A stretch of DNA of 33,571 nt from an uncultured Thermomicrobiaceae bacterium (lineage in GTDB: Bacteria > Chloroflexota > Chloroflexia > Thermomicrobiales > Thermomicrobiaceae): NCBI GenBank assembly GCA_938082375.1, contig CALKCJ010000004.1, forward strand, positions 1-33,571. Direction: 5' to 3'. The notes beneath the pieces were generated by a model. It made no database searches. It worked only from the letters and a program-made list of their open reading frames with translations, and was not told the DNA's origin. The translations under genes were made by a program, and so were the position numbers. This document shows positions 31,117 to 33,571 of the stretch, piece by piece; within the stretch, counting starts at the first letter, position 1; every line of letters begins with the position of its first letter.

Positions 31117-32700
31117 ATGGGGATCACTGTACGCGACTTGCTGGAACGACCAGACCTGCAGACCCGCCTGATCGCGGGCGAGGCCGGTATCGACCGCTCG
31201 GTGACCTGGGCGCACGTCTGCGAGTTGGAGGATCCGACAGCCTGGCTGAGCGGCGGCGAGCTGGTGATGACGGTAGGGATCGGCATCCCCGCTGATCCAG
31301 CCGGACAGGTTGCCTACGTCGAGCGGCTAGTGAAGGCACAGCTCAGCGGGGTGATGATCTGCGAAGGGATGCGCGCCCCGAGGCTTTCGGAGGAGATGCT
31401 CGAGGCAGCCGACCGTTGGGGCTTTCCGGTGATGCTCACCGCATTCGAGGTACCGTTTGTCGCGGTGTCGCGGGTTGTCGCTGACGCGAACCGGGAAGAG
31501 GAGCACGCCCGGCTGTGGCGAACGCTTCAGGTGTACGAGGTTGCGCGCTTGGTCGTCAACGCCGACCTTTCTCCCGTCGAGTTTATCGCCCGGCTGGAGC
31601 GGTGTGTCGGGGCGAGGCTCCTCGTCCTCGATCCAGCGATGGGTCAGGCTGTCCTCCCGCCGAAAGCCGGTGTGCCGGCGACGCTCGCGCCAGCGCTGTC
31701 ACGGGCCTTGGAGCGGTACTCGAGTGAGCAGGTACCGGCCATTATCCAGCTCCCTGACGCCGGCCCATCGACGATCGCCCTCGCGGTGCCAGCACGCCGC
31801 CGCGCGTTTCTCGTGGTCAGCGGGCGGTCTCGCCGTGCCGCGCACGATATCGTCGTGCTTCGCCATGTGGCGACGGTGGTGGCGCTCGCTCTCGAAGGCA
31901 GGACGGCGGATTTGGAGCGGAGGCGCCGGTTAGGAGCAGAGCTGTTCACCCACCTTGCAGACCGGCGGATCACGCCGGATCTTGCGCTTGACCTGCTCCT
32001 GGAGGAGCAGCGGTTTCCACCGCCTCCGTACGCTGTTGCTGCGCTCGCCGCGGACACCGTGCCGTTGTGCGAGCTGCAGGACAGGCTGGATGCGCATGAG
32101 ATACCCCAGGTGGCGCTGCGCAGAGAGGGAGATGTGTACCTCTTGCTGCCGGATACCGACCGGGCAAGGAAGTCACTCTGCGAGGGAATACGCTCGGCAT
32201 CTGTCGGGTTCAGCGAGCGGATCAGCACGCTTTCGCGCGTACCGGAAGCGATGTTGGAGGCACGGTGGGCGCTGCACCAGGCGCGTGAGGCCGGCCGGTC
32301 TTTCGTGCGCTACGGAGAGCCGGGGCTCGGCGCTGGGGGCGTGCCGCTGAGCGTCGAGCTTGCGCGTAGCCTGGCCGAACGCGTGCTCGGCGCGGTGGTG
32401 GCTTACGACGCTTCCCGCGATGGACGATTACTGCGCTCACTCCGCTGCTTTCTCGAACACAACTGTTCGTGGAGTGAGACCGCGCGGGAGCTGGGCATTC
32501 ATCGCCAGACTCTCGTGTACCGCTTGCGCAAGGTCGAGAAGTTAACCGGCCTGAGGATAGATCGGACGAGCGACGTCGTGACGTTATGGCTCGCGGTGCA
32601 GGCAGCCGCTGCGCTCGGCCTGGGAGATGGTGGGCAGCAGCTGGTGACTGATGCTGTGTCTGTGCGCGCGACTCCGGGTAAGGGGTCACGCCGCGGCTAA
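31117..32700 (+). CDS. PucR-family transcriptional regulator
   Basis: This is a 527-residue regulator. The N-terminal PucR domain (about 1-125: G-I-T-V-R-D-L-L-E, SVTWAHVCELEDPTAWLSGG, ELVMTVGIGIP) is followed by a GGDEF-like CdaR-type middle region and a C-terminal helix-turn-helix of the HTH_30 type (LRSLRCFLEHNCSWSETARE, LGIHRQTLVYRLRKVEKLTG). PucR controls purine catabolism in Bacillus, and relatives control amino acid, allantoin or sugar-acid pathways. Here it faces the six-gene catabolic operon across a 252-nt gap, so it most likely regulates that operon and perhaps itself. Its inducer would then be the pathway substrate (inference). The ATG at 31117 lacks a ribosome binding site. Confidence 0.88.
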   Translation: MGITVRDLLERPDLQTRLIAGEAGIDRSVTWAHVCELEDPTAWLSGGELVMTVGIGIPADPAGQVAYVERLVKAQLSGVMICEGMRAPRLSEEMLEAADRWGFPVMLTAFEVPFVAVSRVVADANREEEHARLWRTLQVYEVARLVVNADLSPVEFIARLERCVGARLLVLDPAMGQAVLPPKAGVPATLAPALSRALERYSSEQVPAIIQLPDAGPSTIALAVPARRRAFLVVSGRSRRAAHDIVVLRHVATVVALALEGRTADLERRRRLGAELFTHLADRRITPDLALDLLLEEQRFPPPPYAVAALAADTVPLCELQDRLDAHEIPQVALRREGDVYLLLPDTDRARKSLCEGIRSASVGFSERISTLSRVPEAMLEARWALHQAREAGRSFVRYGEPGLGAGGVPLSVELARSLAERVLGAVVAYDASRDGRLLRSLRCFLEHNCSWSETARELGIHRQTLVYRLRKVEKLTGLRIDRTSDVVTLWLAVQAAAALGLGDGGQQLVTDAVSVRATPGKGSRRG

Positions 32701-32814
32701 GCGCCGCACTGGTCGCACCTGGAGTGCTGAGTCGATCAGGGGGCAAGGATCGGTGTGGCTGCGAGAGCGCGTAGGGCGATCCGTGAGCGAGCGGCAAGGC
32801 TGAAGGCGAAGAGT

Positions 32815-32820
32815 TATACT
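32815..32820 (+). promoter_or_regulatory. Possible -10 hexamer of the tRNA-Leu gene
   Basis: TATACT ends 12 nt before the first base of the tRNA, which would place the start of transcription about 5 nt upstream of the mature 5' end. No good -35 match precedes it. Confidence 0.35.
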
Positions 32821-32832
32821 TGAGAGAGGTTG

Positions 32833-32918
32833 GCCGGAGTGGCGGAACGGCAGACGCGGCGGTCTCAAAAACCGCTGGGGGTCACCCCGTGTGGGTTCGA
32901 GTCCCTCCTCCGGCACCA
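32833..32918 (+). tRNA. tRNA-Leu (anticodon CAA)
   Basis: The acceptor stem GCCGGAG (32833-32839) pairs with CTCCGGC (32908-32914), followed by discriminator A and an encoded CCA (32916-32918). The anticodon stem GCGGT/ACCGC closes the loop CTCAAAA with anticodon CAA, which reads UUG leucine codons. The long variable arm (GGGGTCACCCC) marks a type II tRNA, and GGTTCGAGTCC forms the T arm. A tyrosine-recombinase gene lies 25 nt downstream, pointing toward it, so its 3' end is the probable attachment site. Confidence 0.95.
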
Positions 32919-32943
32919 GCGTACGGACGCCAAATTTGGCCGC

Positions 32944-33571
32944 TCAGCGTGGCGGGTTGCCGCTGGCTGTCACGCCGCTGCTAGCAGTTTTGCTAGCAAC
33001 CAGCGCGGCGAGGGCCTCCGTTGCCTGGCGCGCCAGCCCCGGCGTCACGTGGCTGTAGGTGTCGAGCGTGATCTGGACCGTGCTGTGGCCGAGAAGGCTC
33101 GCCACCACCTTGGGGTGCACCCCCTCGCCTAGGAGCAGGCTCGCCGTGGTATGCCGCAGGTCGTGGAACCGCACCCGCGGCAGCCCCGCCCGCGCGAGCA
33201 GCCGCTGGAAGCGCCGCGTCACCTCGCTCGGGTCGGAGGGCATCCCGAGCGCCGTGGTGAAGACCCAGTCCCCCTCGGCCCAGGCCGAGCCCGCCTGGAG
33301 CCGGGCCGCGAGCTGCCGCTTGCGCTGCTCCCGGAGCGCTGCCACGGCCTGGGGCGCGAGCGGAACCAGGCGCCTGGAGGAGGCGGTCTTCGGAGGCACC
33401 ACCACCAGCCCCTGCCCGCGCACCCGCTGCACCGAGCGCACCACTGAGAGCTCCCCGCGCTCGAGGTCGACCTCGCCCCAGGTCAGCCCCAGGAGCTCCC
33501 CCAGCCGCAGACCGGTCAGCACCGCCACCGTGACCAGCGGCCCCAGGTCGTCGCCAACGCAGGCCTCGAGC
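32944..33571 (-). CDS. Tyrosine recombinase/phage-type integrase, C-terminal part (runs off window)
   Basis: The catalytic domain of a site-specific tyrosine recombinase. The frame stays open to the window edge and enters as L-E-A-C-V-G-D-D-L-G-P-L-V-T-V. Visible catalytic residues are the first Arg in AVLTGLRLGELLGLTW, Lys in V-V-P-P-K-T-A-S-S-R-R, H-x-x-R in RFHDLRHTTASLLL, His in SLLGHSTVQITLD and the nucleophile Tyr in L-D-T-Y-S-H. All are intact. The gene is oriented toward the tRNA-Leu gene, the common arrangement for an integrative element that uses the tRNA 3' end as its attachment site. The N-terminal arm-binding and core-binding domains, and the rest of the element, lie right of the window. 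Confidence 0.92.
   Translation of the reverse strand, partial: LEACVGDDLGPLVTVAVLTGLRLGELLGLTWGEVDLERGELSVVRSVQRVRGQGLVVVPPKTASSRRLVPLAPQAVAALREQRKRQLAARLQAGSAWAEGDWVFTTALGMPSDPSEVTRRFQRLLARAGLPRVRFHDLRHTTASLLLGEGVHPKVVASLLGHSTVQITLDTYSHVTPGLARQATEALAALVASKTASSGVTASGNPPR

Noticed and set aside
32980..32999. Two TGCTAGCA palindromes separated by 4 nt
   Set aside because: They lie within the integrase coding end, where they encode an Ala-Ser repeat; too short to call an attachment or operator site.

Overview
The window is a high-GC bacterial chromosome segment, most likely from Chloroflexota, class Thermomicrobia. The basis for this is the GC-rich coding, the frequent GTG and TTG starts, the LGFP-like and 'SGWNTG'-type surface proteins, and an aroQ-pepP-efp-accB-xseAB order shared with other deep-branching Gram-positive-type genomes. 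This is inference from gene content; no marker gene settles it.

Layout. (1) Positions 1-3119 hold the 3' part of a mercury-resistance operon: the last codons of merA (vicinal-cysteine tail), an ArsR/CmtR-type three-cysteine sensor, a MerE-like transporter, two membrane-anchored TlpA-type thioredoxins and a CcdA-type electron carrier. Vicinal Cys-Cys pairs recur in the MerA tail, the MerE tail and the linker of the first thioredoxin, which suggests mercury handling coupled to extracytoplasmic thiol reduction. (2) Positions 3222-4953 are a graveyard: a rhodanese-CBS gene with two in-frame TGA codons and a late frameshift, then broken surface-protein fragments. (3) Positions 5101-7727 carry an S51-like hydrolase, an MFS exporter and a cupin. 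(4) Positions 7809-14033 (minus strand) carry xseB, xseA, accB, efp, pepP, aroQ and a GH18 protein, mostly with 4-nt overlaps. (5) Positions 14121-19033 (minus strand) carry a membrane-anchored protein and uvrB. The uvrB gene is interrupted in its Walker A motif by a 539-residue intein that contains a LAGLIDADG endonuclease and an unusual XRE-type helix-turn-helix. (6) Positions 19159-23799 carry a broken glyoxalase-like gene, an unknown gene, a ThiF/MoeB-type E1-like enzyme paired with a class V aminotransferase fold that has Arg in place of the PLP lysine, a small membrane protein and a Nudix protein with an altered Nudix box.

(7) Positions 23952-30864 (minus strand) form a catabolic operon: thioesterase, ADP-forming acyl-CoA synthetase, acyl-CoA dehydrogenase, CoxG-like protein, FAD amine-oxidase-type protein and a PotD-like solute-binding lipoprotein. 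A PucR-family regulator is transcribed divergently from a nearly leaderless promoter. Together they look like uptake plus oxidation of an amine- or carboxylate-containing substrate; the substrate is not known. (8) At the right edge a tRNA-Leu(CAA) gene is followed by a tyrosine-recombinase gene pointing at it, which marks the border of an integrated island that continues past the window.

Hairpins without U-tracts sit at several gene ends (10663-10729, 19943-19981, 23813-23887). TATACT hexamers lie at -10-like positions ahead of efp, uvrB and the tRNA. No CRISPR array, rRNA, riboswitch or insertion sequence was seen.
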